Of a stretch of 64,000 nt of DNA, positions 53,501-64,000 are shown piece by piece (within the stretch, counting starts at the first letter, position 1; each line of letters begins with the position of its first letter). Location: positions 12,972,139 to 13,036,138 of the forward strand of contig JACTAT010000037.1 of assembly GCA_014526335.1 (NCBI GenBank), given 5' to 3'. Source of the DNA: Chrysaora quinquecirrha (taxonomy: Eukaryota; Cnidaria; Scyphozoa; Semaeostomeae; Pelagiidae). A program made the position numbers and the translations under genes. A model generated the notes under the pieces. The model saw nothing but the letters and a program-made list of their open reading frames with translations, searched no databases and was not told the origin of the DNA.

Positions 53501-56500
53501 AAAACCTTAAATTTTGTTGAAACAAAATATTCTTAAGTTATTCTAAAGCCACAGTTTCTAGTCATCTTCACTTTTTCCAGAACTCACAGAAAGTCACATT
53601 TGTTTCGAATTAGTACAGAAAAAGCTTAATGAACTTAAAGATTGTGAATAAAACTCAGATAAATAGAAAATTATGCTTTTGGTGATGTTCGAGCCTTTTC
53701 TTGGTTTAATTCTGGACACATTTCAGACCCCCAGACAAAACATTATCTTCCTTTATTACCCCATATGGTCAGGTCAGGGCCGTAACTCTGTAATACAATT
53801 TGATTTGTTGAGAAAGTTTGAATGCGATATAATGATAGGGCATTATTATCCTGTAATGCCCGCTCATTAGACTCACGACAAAAGTCGTAGATTCGCTCCC
53901 AACCCCCCCCCCACCCAACACAGCCCGCTCATACTACTTATAATCCTCTTATTTTACATTTTATTGAGTGAACTGAATTGAAGTGAAGGCAGCGAAAACT
54001 ACGACTCATGTAGCTAGTAAGTTTACCCGCTCATTACATCACAATGCGAATTCGAATGTGTATGACGTTTGGAACGCAGCTTCGTTATAATGGCTTCATG
54101 TGTGGGCTCTTGAAGATAAAACACGAGATTCAAAATCATTAGGGATCATGATCATGCCCGGCCCTGTCCATAGGGTAATAAACCATATAATAACTGTTTC
54201 CGAGGGCAATACTGAAAATAACATCCCTCAGCCTCTGTACAAAACCTCGCTTGGTTAATCTCTTGGTTGATACAAATAATCAGTATTAAGCTTTTAGGCT
54301 GAGCTGTTTAAAAGATATGCTCTTGAGCTGATCTTGGTTTTTTGTTTGAGGTGTTTGTTCTTCTTTCCTAAGCCCCAGTCAAACGAAGCCAGCCAGCATT
54401 TCACCCAACATTGCCCAACATTCATGATCATTCAGTTATTCATTCTTTCTGAGTAAGCCAACATAAGATTTGACGATGTTAGCTGCAGTTTGAATTGTCA
54501 AGACGTATTTTATTATTGGAGTACAGCACATTTTTGTTCTAGGTGTTCTAGAAGTACAGTAGGCCTATTAAGGTTAAAACCAACATTCCTGAACAACAAT
54601 TGAATGGTCGATCAACGTAGTCCGATCAACGCAGTTCAAATTTCGAGCAATACGAGGCAAATTTCAAGCAATAATATTCAATACCGATAAATCTATCGCT
54701 GGCACGGTGAAGCCCATCTTCAAAAAAGCGCAACACTCAGGCTATGTCTACACGAATACGTTTTCAAAAAGTTGCGTTTCCAGTCCAATGAAAACGTATA
54801 AAAAGTTTGCGTCTACACGAGCGGTATCACAAGGTTTTCGCTGTCCACATGAGAACGATGACATCACGTTTCCTTTGAAGCTAAATACCAGTTAACCACA
54901 GAAAGTTATTGTTTTTGCTGCATCGTTTTCAAAAGTTTGCGTTTTCGGTCGCAATTTCACAGATGACGTGTAGACGGGAGGTGAAAAAGCAAAGAAATCA
55001 TTGCGTTGTCATTTGAAAACGTACCCGTGTAGACGGGGCCTCACAAATGAACAAGAATTTTGTAGGGCATGGAAGCAGTTCAGTCTCTTATCCTACGTTA
55101 AGCTCCTCACCTTGTATATGATGTCACCCCCATCTTCTTGAACTGTTGGTCTACAGTTAAAGAAATATGTATGATTAAAAAATGTTGCAAAAATTCGATC
55201 CTTAAGGAAATATTATAATCTTATAAATGAATGTGAGCAAATGCAGTATAAAACCAACCTGATTCTTGTATCAAGGAGCTCTTTTATCATCAACACAACT
55301 TCGTCATCATCATCATCACCATCCGCTGAAAAATTTAGCAATATATAACTCAGTGCTTAAAATTTTTATCCTGCGATGTAAAAAATTGAATGACCGCTTG
55401 ACTGATCCATTCTGCTTCTCGGTAAATTTTCTTTCTGTTGGGTGCTCCTCGCCTTTTTCTCTTCATTAAGCCATTTATAATGGGTTCTTAGCTAGGATTA
55501 TACAGGACTAGACTCTTTCAAACTCCTTTACACAAGTTTGATGGGCCTATGGTAAGTTAAAGAGCCTAAAGATGACGATTATCATTGCTGACTTGTTGCG
55601 CAAAGTAATTCAGTCGGTCTCATTACACCAGGTGCTTCTTCGAGACTGGCAATTCCACAGAATGTTGGCAAATTCTTCTCGTCTCTGCAATATCCCCTGT
55701 GCTCCCTGTCCCAACAGAGTACACGCCCTAGTACGCCAGTATGTACGCCAGTTAGTAGGCGTCGTCAGCCTTCAATGCTAACAAATTACAATTTAAATTT
55801 AAATTACAATTTAATCATAACGCTACGGTAACCCCTTCGCGAAGAAGTTGTTCTCGGGCTCAAATAATAAAGTGCCTGCCATTTGAGAATCGGGCTGCTG
55901 CTGAGATTATTCTTATAGGCCGAATGCGAATTTTAGCTCGTTATATGATACGAGCTTAACTGCATGCGTCGGTACTTTAGGCCACAAACCTTAGATAGTA
56001 TTATACCAAATACACATCACTGACAGATTATAAGTTAAAAATACTTGTAATTACCAGCATCATCTTCCAATTGTTCCTCATTCATGACAGGAATATTGCT
56101 TGCGAAGAAATCCATGATTGTTGCAAATACATCTGGTTTTAATATTGACCACTGCGTTTCATCATCAATCTTCAACCAAAAAAAAAATGTACAGTTTTCA
56201 TCAATTCATGAATTTTTCAAGAATTGAGTGTAGCAGTAAGAAGTGTCACAAACTGTATGCGTATTGATTGAGGCTCAAATCAGGCCTGCTGCGTAGGCTA
56301 GGATGAACATATGACATGGTGCCAAACCTTTCTTTTGCAATTGTCCTATGACTTGGATGATCGTATAATTTGGTTAGGGTGCATCGAATCATCGTGAGAA
56401 AACGGAACGAGAAAAGCCCTTTGTAGAACGACCATCAACAAGACCTGGTTGGCAGAAAAGCACTAAAAATTATCCACGCCAACCAGCTAGCATGCTGCCG

Positions 56501-59500
56501 AGTACTGACAAACAGTTAGCAAAGATCTGGATGTAACAAATAAAGAAAATGTATTCTAAAGATTACAAGTAACATTTACAGAAGTTGCTGTGGTGTCGTG
56601 ACTAGCCTGCTTGTTTGTGGTGTCAGAAGCTCAGCAAGGTCGGGGTTTGAGCCTTAGCAACGGTAGCGTCACAGGCAGGGTTGAAGCCTTGATAAGTTGA
56701 CATACTACTAAGATGCTAGCCACTGGCGCTAAAAACTCAATTTCACCTTCACCTTCACGGAGACCATTCTAAACGTGAGCAACAGTCTGGAGCTCTGCTG
56801 TCTGCACTAACAACCCTTTGAGCCCCCAAAACCAAGATATTAATTGGAACTGGTTATTACAAACAGATAGACAACAAACTTCTTGGTATAAAGAAAAAAT
56901 ACTGAGGTCCTTTTATAATACCCAAGTTACAAAATACCAAATAGCTATGGTTGTATCATTATTTTCATATTGGTCTGGTCTTTGAGTTACACTAAGACAA
57001 ATTGTAATGAAGATAACTATACTTAGCAATTCAAATTTCCTATTGCCTTGTATATCCGGTAGAGTGTAAGCCGGTCTATCAAATATTAAATAACGGACAT
57101 AACGGGAGCGTATAATGTAAGGTGTAACTACAGCTTTTGAAATCCACAGCGGAGTGAAAAATCAAGACGTTATGAAAGCTGTCAGCCTGAGTTTGTTATA
57201 ATACCAGGACTTGACTTTTTGTCATTGGCCACAACTAATTATAGCACTCTGAAGTCTTAACTTATTGGAGAAGGTAATGACAAAACATCTGATCAGAAAG
57301 GAAATCTTAGCAAAGGAAATTGTTGTTTTTAGCAACGATATAACATGCCAAGTGTACATTACATCAGCTTTAGCACTAAATCAACTAAGCCAGCCGATAT
57401 ATATATCATTATATTTATCAATATTTAAACACGATTTACCTTTCAGCTTACAAGAATAAGAAACATTTAAATGAAACCTACTAATATAACATTGTTAAGA
57501 GAGTGCTGCTCCGGCGTATTGTAGGAGACTGTCACGGGTGTATCGAAATAAAAATCAAGGGTTATAGTTGTGTAGTAGCAAGAAATTTAAGTTGAACAAG
57601 AGTTTTCTTTGTATTGTACAAGAAATTTTGTCGTAGGAAACAGTACAAAAAGATTCAGAGGAAAAAACATTCCGTAGATTGTCGAAGTGACGGGTGCCTC
57701 TAAGATTGACTTTGAATATCTATCTTTATTTTCCTTGCTGATTGATGTTAAATAACCTCTCACTTTTATCTTGCTTTCAACTTACAGTGTTGCTTCGACT
57801 CTGACACCATTTTGTTTCAATACAAATAGACTCATTACATGAGTTACACATGTGTATCAGGTCTAGGCCATGCTACACAGGTGCTTCGCTTTGCTCCGCA
57901 GCAAATACAGCACAAATTGCAAAATATGCCATGCTTTAAACAGTACTCGACACATCCAGCAATAAGACATGAAATTTGTAAAACAAAAAAACCAAAAGTT
58001 CTGTTTTTGAAAATGTAATTCTTACCTTTGTGACGGTGATAAAATCTGGACCAAAGAAAATTCCTTTTACACCTTGAATTCTAAACAGTTGTCTGCAAAA
58101 AAGATTACATTTCATCAGAAAATTTTAACATGAAAAAATTAATATACATAGCACAATTTTACTTAAATGCACAATTGTAGAGGCATGGAATGGTGGTCAT
58201 ATTAATGTTTACACTAGGAGCTAATCCTGTCATTCCCAACATGCATGCTCTGCTTATGTCGCAATGATGATGGTAATGATGATACGGCAGTGTTGGTGCA
58301 GTGGTTAGTGGTGGTGGGGGTGATGATGATGATGATGATAATGATAATGATAATGATGATGAGGATGATCATGATCATGATGACGATGATCAGGATGATG
58401 AGGAGGATGATGATTATGATCATGATTATGATGAGATGACCATGATGATACTGTAATGAAAATGATGATGATGGTAATGATGATGATAATGATGACGATG
58501 ATCAGGATGATAATGATGGTAAGGCTGATTATGATGATGATGAGAATGACGATTAGTATTATTGTTATGATGATGATGATGATAATGATGATGATGATGA
58601 TGATGATTACAATGATGATCATTATGATCATGATCATGATCATGATGATGATCATAATGATCATCATCATTGTAATCATCATCATGATTATCATGATTAT
58701 TGTGACCATAATGATAAGGATGGCAATATTGATAACAATATGTGGAATCTGATACAGTAGTGATGGTGATGATAATTAGGATAACATTGATAAGATGGGT
58801 GTTCCTGGTGGTAATGCCTTTCAGTTACAGCTAAAACCCTTGGTTGAATAACATGCAATTCTGGGCCACACCTCTGGATGTACACATTTTTTTTTATAAG
58901 AAAGTTTTTTTGGGCCAGTATTGAAACTTTGTTAGATATTTCATGTCTTGAGTACCAAAACTTTATTGTGACTTTCTTAGCAAACATTTTGGAATACAGT
59001 ATTTCTAAGAATGCACAGTTTAAGGCACTGTATACATTGCACAAATACCACATTTTTTCAAAGAAAATAATCATTAGACTCATTTAATAGCAAGAAGAGC
59101 GACTGAACAGAAGAGCAAAAATAACACACAGAACATTCGGAGTGAAAGTATGAAACAGAACTTTCTTAAGTTTCAAGAATCCAGTATTGAACTTTCTTAA
59201 GTTTTTAAGATGTTGAGCACTACTTTCCTATAAACCACTTTCTTATAAAAAAAAAATGTGTAGCGTAATTGGAACCTCTGTACAAAGGACACTTGTGGGA
59301 CCAATGCATTGAGTTCAATGGATCAATGTTATTTTCTGTTGTGGAGAAGTGTTGTGTCTATTGTAGAGGTTTGTTTTAGAGAAATTGCTTGTGGGGTGGA
59401 AATATGTGTCCATTGTTTGAATTAGATTGTATTGATTGAAATATATATTACCTTGCCAAAGGTGATTTATGGCCATGTGATGATGATGGAAGGTCCACTG

Positions 59501-60060
59501 TACCAGACTCAAGAACTTTGCAACCAGGTAAGAACTTCAAGCTGTTAGGATTTGGTGTCTCTTGTGTTCTTATAAACATATTTCGTATCTGAATAAATGT
59601 ACCTTGGAATAGATCAAAATTAAAAAAAATTCTAAACACCTAATTTTAAAACATAAACAAGTTGAAGTAAGCTGAAAATGATGAGCAGAACCATCAAAAG
59701 TATAGTAGTTGGGCCAGTACCGATGGGCTCTCCATGCTCTGGTTCGAGCCTGTCTTTCGGCATTTGAAATTTGTTTCCTTTTTTGCGAAATATTTCTAAG
59801 TGTTGGGAGGTGTGCTGTCCCTAGCTGCAAGTTCAACCAGGCCTTTTGATGCCACGCCACTGCACTGGCCTAAATCTCTACCTACCTGCTTGGCCTTTCT
59901 TAGCAAAGATTGCTTTCCTCAAAGAATGTTCGTGGAAGTTGAAAGTGCTGTTCATTCTGTTCATCACTGACGGACAACATCTTGTTGGAAGCAACCTATG
60001 CGATCTTACGATCAATCTTCCAAAGCGAAACAAAATTGCGCTCCTCTGAGGTGCCACCAT
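50423..60060 (-). CDS. NFU1: NFU1 iron-sulfur cluster scaffold, mitochondrial (nine-exon gene model)
   Basis: Joined exons: 59886-60060, 59452-59602, 58026-58092, 56055-56169, 55259-55325, 55111-55150, 53395-53436, 52171-52269, 50423-50500. They total 834 bp, that is 277 codons plus stop, with every junction in frame. Residues 1 to about 58 are Arg-rich with almost no acidic residues, fitting a mitochondrial presequence. The Nfu N-terminal domain starts [19 protein letters not shown] (from residue 67). The NifU-like domain has [20 protein letters not shown] and the cluster-binding C222-x-x-C225 in [23 protein letters not shown]1 hands [4Fe-4S] clusters to mitochondrial enzymes such as lipoyl synthase and complex I/II subunits. 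The tail [14 protein letters not shown] is charged. Length matches animal NFU1 (about 250 residues). The gene appears intact. Confidence 0.93.
50640..50835. repeat. Degenerate GAATCYGGTAAATCT minisatellite
   Basis: Words such as GAATCTGATCAATCT, GAATCCGGTAAATCTATTG and GAATCCGGTGAGG recur at 12-18-bp spacing in the last NFU1 intron. Confidence 0.6.
50840..51728. other. NFU1 last intron, unique part
   Basis: AT-rich. No exon-like ORF or clear repeat was recognised. Confidence 0.4.
51729..52094. repeat. Palindromic MITE, CACGTTTTTTTTATAAGGAAC family, TA target site
   Basis: A 366-bp element flanked by TA. The ends CACGTTTTTTTTATAAGGAA and TTCCTTATAAAAAAAACGTG are inverted. CTGAGTTGAGGCTGGAGTTC is mirrored by TTCAGCCTCGAGTTCC. 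It lies in the NFU1 last intron. Confidence 0.8.
52171..52269 (-). CDS. NFU1: NFU1 exon 8 (CxxC cluster site)
   Basis: Acceptor ATTTAAG, donor GTCGTTAG (unusual +3 base, the weakest donor in the gene). It encodes [16 protein letters not shown], then [18 protein letters not shown]222 and C225 bind the Fe-S cluster. Confidence 0.92.
52528..52830. repeat. Solo half of the TTATAAAGAACC MITE family
   Basis: TTTTTTATAAAGAACCACTT, then ACTACTAAAGAGAAAATTAT and ACTGTATGTGCAGTTAAAAT match the left half of 38,574-39,351 and 41,500-41,900. No opposite end. Confidence 0.65.
53395..53436 (-). CDS. NFU1: NFU1 exon 7
   Basis: A 42-bp exon with acceptor TTCTAG and donor GTAAGG. It encodes [14 protein letters not shown]. 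Confidence 0.92.
53437..54739. other. NFU1 intron 6, no exon recognised
   Basis: Mostly unique. About 54,370-54,430 has GCCCAACATT words like the MITE region at 40,680. A poly-C tract lies at 53,903-53,916. Confidence 0.4.
54740..55040. repeat. hAT-like MITE (GTCTACACG ends)
   Basis: GGCTATGTCTACACGAATAC, then GTTTTCAAA at the left is mirrored by TTTGAAAACGTACCCGTGTA and GACGGGGCC at the right. CGTCTACACG-type ends are typical of hAT MITEs in animals. Confidence 0.7.
55111..55150 (-). CDS. NFU1: NFU1 exon 6
   Basis: A 40-bp exon with acceptor CTGTAG and donor GTGAGG. It encodes [13 protein letters not shown]. Confidence 0.92.
55259..55325 (-). CDS. NFU1: NFU1 exon 5
   Basis: Acceptor TTTTCAG, donor AG|GTTGGT. 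It encodes [20 protein letters not shown] and I, the start of the NifU-like domain. Confidence 0.92.
55855..55985 (+). repeat. 3' part of the GATGAGCTCCAA-type SINE
   Basis: CCATTTGAGAATCGGGCTGC, then ATTATTCTTATAGGCCGAAT and GAGCTTAACTGCATGCGTCG match 27,630-27,735. Confidence 0.6.
56055..56169 (-). CDS. NFU1: NFU1 exon 4
   Basis: Acceptor GTTGAAG, donor GTAATTAC. It encodes [19 protein letters not shown], then an acidic [10 protein letters not shown] linker. Confidence 0.93.
56588..56762 (+). repeat. tRNA-derived SINE (TTCACCTTCACC tail), plus copy
   Basis: TGGTGTCGTGACTAGCCTGC, GTGGTGTCAGAAGCTCAG, GGTTTGAGCC (B box) and a TTTCACCTTCACCTTCA tail. The same family is inverted at 60,930-61,122. 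Confidence 0.7.
56763..58025. other. NFU1 intron 3, no exon recognised
   Basis: AT-rich unique-looking sequence. Confidence 0.4.
58026..58092 (-). CDS. NFU1: NFU1 exon 3
   Basis: Acceptor TTTGCAG, donor GTAAG. It encodes [20 protein letters not shown] followed by TK, matching the strand regions of the Nfu N-domain. Confidence 0.93.
58262..58745. repeat. (ATG/GAT)n trinucleotide microsatellite
   Basis: About 480 bp of GATGAT-type repeats with GATCATGATCATGATC palindromic patches in NFU1 intron 2. The poly-Met and poly-Ile ORFs here are artefacts. Confidence 0.95.
58883..59260. repeat. Palindromic MITE, CACATTTTTTTTTATAAGAAAG family, TA target site
   Basis: A 378-bp element flanked by TA. 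The ends CACATTTTTTTTTATAAGAA and TTCTTATAAAAAAAAAATGT are inverted. The outer end is related to the CACGTTTTTTTATAAGG elements, but the interior differs. Confidence 0.8.
59452..59602 (-). CDS. NFU1: NFU1 exon 2
   Basis: The acceptor is CTATTCCAAG after a T-rich tract, the donor AG|GTAATA. It encodes GTFIQIRN, then [19 protein letters not shown] and GHKSPLA, the family signature start. Confidence 0.92.
59886..60060 (-). CDS. NFU1: NFU1 exon 1 (mitochondrial presequence)
   Basis: It starts [20 protein letters not shown] and ends KKGQA plus one base at donor G|GTAGGTAG. Arg/Lys-rich and amphipathic, as expected for a mitochondrial presequence. Phase 1 fits exon 2 only when the CCAAG acceptor at 59,603 is used. 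Confidence 0.75.
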
Positions 60061-60925
60061 TACGCTCTGCCTTGCCTTTTGCTTTTGCTGATATGTGATG
60101 GATCATTCCAAACGAGGCTTAACGCAGCAGCGCAGAACGCGTTTAGAGCGTTTTGGGTTGAGAAAAACGCGAGAGAAACGCGTTAGAGCGTTGCAGGTTT
60201 CAACTTTCAAATCTTGCACAGAGAATTTTCCTTTCCTGGTTTTCATGCTGATTTATCATGTGTTTGCGTTTTCTCTAACTTCTATAATTAGACTTCATAA
60301 TATTTTATTCTTTCTATAAACCGAAACTTCTAAAAAAGAGATGGTGTAATTACTCTGAAACTGAAAGTTGGCGAGCGAGTTGGCACCAGAAGCTTGTTGT
60401 TCTCATAAAATCTTGGTTTCTCGCAAAACAATACCAGTTAATTTTAATTGTAGACGGACCAAATTTCTCGATAAAAGGGTTTTTTCCGAAATATAAATAA
60501 GTCTTGGTTTCTAAAATAATCTACTTCTTTAATAAATTTTCTCCTTGTGCTGCAAGCTGCGGCAAGATTTCTATGATTTCTCATTTCTGTCTCGTCCATA
60601 AAATGTCTTTCATTTTCGAGAAAAATTTAATTTCACAAATCGCTGTATTTACTGCTGAATATGAAAGTGAGAGCGAATCTGTGAAAACATTTGACCATCA
60701 CCAAAATAGTGAACAGGGAATGGGGAAATAGAACGGGAAATGGGGAACGCAGAAGGAAGAACGCTGAATGCGAAGGTAATGTGGAATGGAAAATGAGGAA
60801 CAAGCAACAGCGAAACATGAATGGGACTCGGTCTCGGAGACTCGGGAACAGGAACGAGGTGTAAGGAAATCTTACTATTTGTTCCCGGGAAAGCAATAGC
60901 GGCTTGGGAAAGGCAATAGCAATTG
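60061..60925. other. Upstream region of NFU1
   Basis: It contains CGCGTTTAGAGCG and GAGAAACGCGTTAGAGCGTT words near 60,130-60,190, a small inverted/direct repeat that might be promoter-related. 60,715-60,780 is GGGGAAATAGAACGGGAAATG purine-rich repeat. Confidence 0.35.
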
Positions 60926-60929
60926 ACAA

Positions 60930-61122
60930 TGCAAAAGGTGAAGGTGAAGGTGAAGATGAAATGGTGTTTTAGCGCCAGTCGCTAGGATCTCAGTAGTAGG
61001 TTAACTAATCGAGACCTCGACCCCGGCTGTGATGCCACCGTGGCTGGGCTCGAACCCTGACCACACTGAGCTTCTGACACCACGAATCAGCTGGATTACA
61101 CCACGACGCCACAGCACCTTCT
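60930..61122 (-). repeat. tRNA-derived SINE (TTCACCTTCACC tail), minus copy
   Basis: On the minus strand: GTCGTGGTGTAATCCAGCTG (A-box region), GTGTCAGAAGCTCAGTG, GGTTCGAGCCCAGCC (B box) and a tail of TTCACC repeats. It is the same family as 56,588-56,762. Confidence 0.75.
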
Positions 61123-61633
61123 GAAGGAGACCCTCAGCGCTGTTTAGCCACCACACCATTGTACATCAACTGAGATCTGGTGATGCTTTTTTCATCATAA
61201 AGACTTCTGAATGGGCTGTCATTATGCTAAACCAATGCCAAATTCCCTTCGCCTCTTGGGGGTTGAGTTCCAGAAATCACAGATTCCATCATTCCGATTA
61301 TTACAGATAACCGATTGCTTCGTCAAAAAAAAGAATCTTGGAGATGATTTCCATGAGGTATTTCCTTGTGTCTCTAAAGGAAGAAACCACTAAGTAATTG
61401 CCTTTATTTCTGTCAGAATTCCAGGAAGGCGGGCTTTGCCAAAAATAGAGCAATTGGAAAACAAAACCTTGCTTGTTTCGATTTCGATATTCATTTCGTA
61501 CCTATCAAGAAAAATTCAAGATGATGGTTGGTTTCAATGTTGGAGGGACGACGGGAAGGTAGAAGAAGATTAATTTCTGACGAATATGTTTCATTCTTGC
61601 TTAACAAAGACAGCAGCTGTCTATAAAACAGAC

Positions 61634-64000
61634 ATGCCTGGCAAAAATATCATTTTTTCGATGCTCTTGTGCGGTATTATTCTACTTGTTTTCAACGGTA
61701 AGTAGTCAGTGGTGTTTTCAGTTCTAATTCCTTGAATTTAGAGCTCCAAGAACAATAGCCATTTTGGCCTTTGCCTGGGTCCTTGCTTTTCATGCAAATA
61801 CTGTACGCTTTCCCTTCCGTATTTCCTCTATTAAGCGCCCACTTACTCTTAGCGCCCTCTCCAGTATGCCCGTCCAAATTTCACGTTGGAATCCAGCACC
61901 TCCATTAACAAGCACCGAGCGTATTTGTTAGAATAAGCAGTTTTCTGTAGAAAGTAATAGCGAGGTAGAGGAACATGTTGTTTGAAACTTTTATTTTTCT
62001 TTTTCTAAAGAGCATAAGCAGAAGAAGCAAGTTTATAACTGAAATATCCTCACTATTCCATGGAAAATTTTTGCTTTAAAATCGGTAAAATGGCATGGTC
62101 ATAAAGTGACCGCCAGAGCTTTAAACAGAATTTACAAAAGACACAGAATTTAAGATTTTTGGGATGGTATGTAAAAAGGTTTTATTTTGCAGCGCCGAGC
62201 GGTCCGTCGAAAGCCATTCATGTCCACATAGACGAGCACAGAGAGAGGATCACCAGACAAAGATGACAACTTGAATACATTCACGTACATATCGATATAG
62301 TACATGTGGTTCGGCGAGGTGACTTAACCAGTCCCTGCCATTGAACCGTAACCCTCCTTCTCTAATCTAAAGCATCATGCTTATAAATACAATGAACAAT
62401 AGGGTCTTACTCATACTTTAAATATGAACATGATTGGTCAGTTTGCAATAATTATAATCCGATACAAAGATTCTTCCCCTCTAATTACTCCTGGTAACAT
62501 TTTGGTCTTAATCCAAAAGCTAATGGACATGAATATAATCAACGTCCTTAATCACCATGGTTTAATTAAACTTGGCAACCTTAACTCGAAACAACTTGTT
62601 TATTCCAAAACTTGATAAGTTAATGAGCATACATCGCTTCATCTAATGCACAATAATGATTTCTAAGGCTAAATTGATACTGTCGGCTCAACTATAACAA
62701 ACAACAAACAAACAGGCACTACTCAGCCTTTCACAAGCACTGATAGTCCTTATTACCGCAGACACTACTGCCGTTCCATACTTGAACTCAAAATACAACT
62801 AGGATGCAAATGCTTTCACAAGACACTTGCTCCAAATAGCAATTAAACCAAACAATAACCCAACTTGCCTAATTCTAGTTAGAATTGCGAACGAAATCCT
62901 GTGCATTTAATTTACCAGTATTACAGGTATGCCCCAATATCCCCCTAGATGAGTGCATTCTGCTATATTTACCGCATCGCCAGTAAAAAACCGTCTATAG
63001 GCCTTCACTTCAGCAGGGGTGTAGATCAGGGATGGCTCAGGGGGCTCTTCATGATTTTGGGGGGCTCTAGCCCCCCTACAATCCTTCACAAAATATACTG
63101 AGACTCAAGTCAATTTTTGCGAACTGTATAATTTTTTGGCAGTTTTTCCGATTTTGTGTCTCCCCACCCCCTCCAAGCAATGTTGTTGTTAGGAGAAGCA
63201 TTGTACCGCAAAATTTCAACTTGATTACCAACAACATTGCTCTGTAGGGGGAAGGGGAGCCATTTTCTCATATTCTGATGACAAGTCTCATAATTTTTGT
63301 GAAGGATTGTAGTTATTTGTTCATCTGAGAAAAATAAATCTTATTTCTATGTTATCGTATTTATTTCCCCAGAAACAAATAAAAGCCCTTGTGATATCGG
63401 TAGAATGTTAATTAAAAAGTATTAAAATATTTTCTAGTGTAAAATTGTCTGGCTCTGCATTTTGTGATTAATTTCATTTTTTGCTAGGGTGCTTCGCAAA
63501 AGAAATATTTATTTCACCTCGTGGTATGAACACGAGGCATTGTGGGACGAACGAATCCCTGCAATACTATTCATTACGTCATCGCAGAAAACGTGGACCA
63601 CACAAATGCTATACAGAATACATCATATGTAATCAAGACAGGTGACGTCATAAAACTGGATGGAAGTTCTGGAGATATAAATATAACGTCTACAGTGCCC
63701 TATCTGTTTTGGCAGTCCTATTGGTCAAAATTCACCCTAACATTCACGTCATATAAGGGAAGAGCGACGATTCGTGGTCTTAGGAAATCACCAAACAAAC
63801 CAATCTATCCCTTCTTTCAATTCAGCGTACCTGATTTCAAATATATATTCAGAGATTTGAGATTCGTTGGCCTAAAGTTGGTAGAGATGACTATGGGCTA
63901 CAACCCGTTTAACAATGATCAAAAGCCACCTGAACTACATGTTGAAGACTGTGTGATTGATAATGAAGAGATTGATGCAGTGGCTTCACGTAATGGAGAC
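61634..64000 (+). CDS. Secreted right-handed beta-helix-like protein (5' part, frameshift, runs off the window)
   Basis: Exon 1 (61,634-61,697) encodes a signal peptide, MPGKNIIFSMLLCGIILLVF, ending at donor G|GTAAGTAG. Exon 2 starts at 63,488 (acceptor TTTTTGCTAG, phase 1) and continues past the window end. It reads GCFAKEIFISPRG, then HCGTNES. After an apparent one-base loss near 63,553-63,560 it continues PCNTIHYVIAENVDHTNAI, VIKTGDVIKLDGSSG and VEDCVIDNEEI. The CGTxxxPCxTIxYxI pattern with regularly spaced beta strands is typical of secreted beta-helix (parallel beta, Pmp-like) proteins. Function is unknown; an extracellular structural or adhesive role is inference. The frameshift may be a sequencing error or a real mutation. 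An alternative start after GAACACGAG (63,538) would avoid it but lacks a pyrimidine tract. Confidence 0.6.
61698..63487 (+). other. Intron 1 of the beta-helix gene
   Basis: 1.79-kb GT-AG intron with a MITE at 63,076-63,312. No other exon was recognised. Confidence 0.5.
63076..63312. repeat. MITE with CTACAATCCTTCACA inverted ends
   Basis: CTACAATCCTTCACAAAATA, then GAGACT at the left is mirrored by GTCTCATAATTTTTGTGAAG and GATTGTAG at the right. CCAAGCAATGTTGTTG and CAACAACATTGCTC pair near the centre. Confidence 0.75.

Noticed and set aside
58214..58752. Poly-Met/poly-Ile ORFs
   Set aside because: Translation of an ATG trinucleotide microsatellite inside an NFU1 intron.
59570..59860. 96-codon minus-strand ORF as NFU1 first exon
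   Set aside because: It does not join in frame; the ORF at 59,886-60,060 joins exon 2 in phase and looks like a mitochondrial presequence.
60504..60929. Small ORFs upstream of NFU1
   Set aside because: Overlapping ORFs on both strands in AT-rich or purine-rich sequence with no family resemblance.

Overview
This is eukaryotic nuclear DNA, most likely from an anthozoan cnidarian such as a stony coral. The evidence is many short phase-1 exons, GT-AG introns, a mitochondrial NFU1 gene with nine small exons, and very dense MITEs, SINEs and LINE remnants. Exon joins were inferred from reading frame, splice sites and family similarity. No transcript data or database search was available.

Layout. 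(1) 1-3.9 kb: one acidic internal exon of a plus-strand gene cut by the window edge, G-rich repeat pieces, and an intronless TspO/MBR-like multi-pass membrane protein on the minus strand. (2) 3.9-18.65 kb: no genes. It holds a 1.8-kb tandem duplication rich in GGTCCTGTTCC words, then a higher-order tandem repeat of about 4.8 kb. Each cycle has a block of GC-rich hairpins, a spacer, an 8-bp minisatellite array of about 1.6 kb, and AT-rich 0.5-1.1 kb tandem modules. The long ORFs there are artefacts. (3) 18.65-41.5 kb: a minus-strand multi-exon gene with an acidic first exon, eleven single-exon EGF modules and a papilin-like CCPDG exon, all joined by phase-1 introns. Its introns are packed with SINEs, LINE 3' ends, palindromic MITEs and a near-perfect 70-bp hairpin. 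(4) 42,572-50,261: a 7.7-kb DNA transposon with 545-bp inverted repeats (discounting a nested insertion) and a 6-bp target duplication. It carries two convergent genes: a UBZ zinc-finger/HECT ubiquitin-ligase-like gene and a DDE integrase-type transposase. The promoter region, start codon and first 12 codons of both genes lie inside the inverted repeats, so both proteins begin with the same peptide. (5) 50,423-60,060: the complete NFU1 Fe-S scaffold gene (minus strand, nine exons, 277 residues). The transposon landed 162 bp beyond its stop codon. (6) 61.6-64 kb: the first two exons of a plus-strand secreted beta-helix-like protein, with an apparent 1-bp frameshift, running off the window end.

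The most unusual object is the transposon. It shares one regulatory head between transposase and ubiquitin-ligase gene through its own inverted repeats. This copy looks dead: the HECT gene is frameshifted, a 289-bp MITE interrupts the transposase, and a 712-bp PIF/Harbinger-like element sits in the left inverted repeat.
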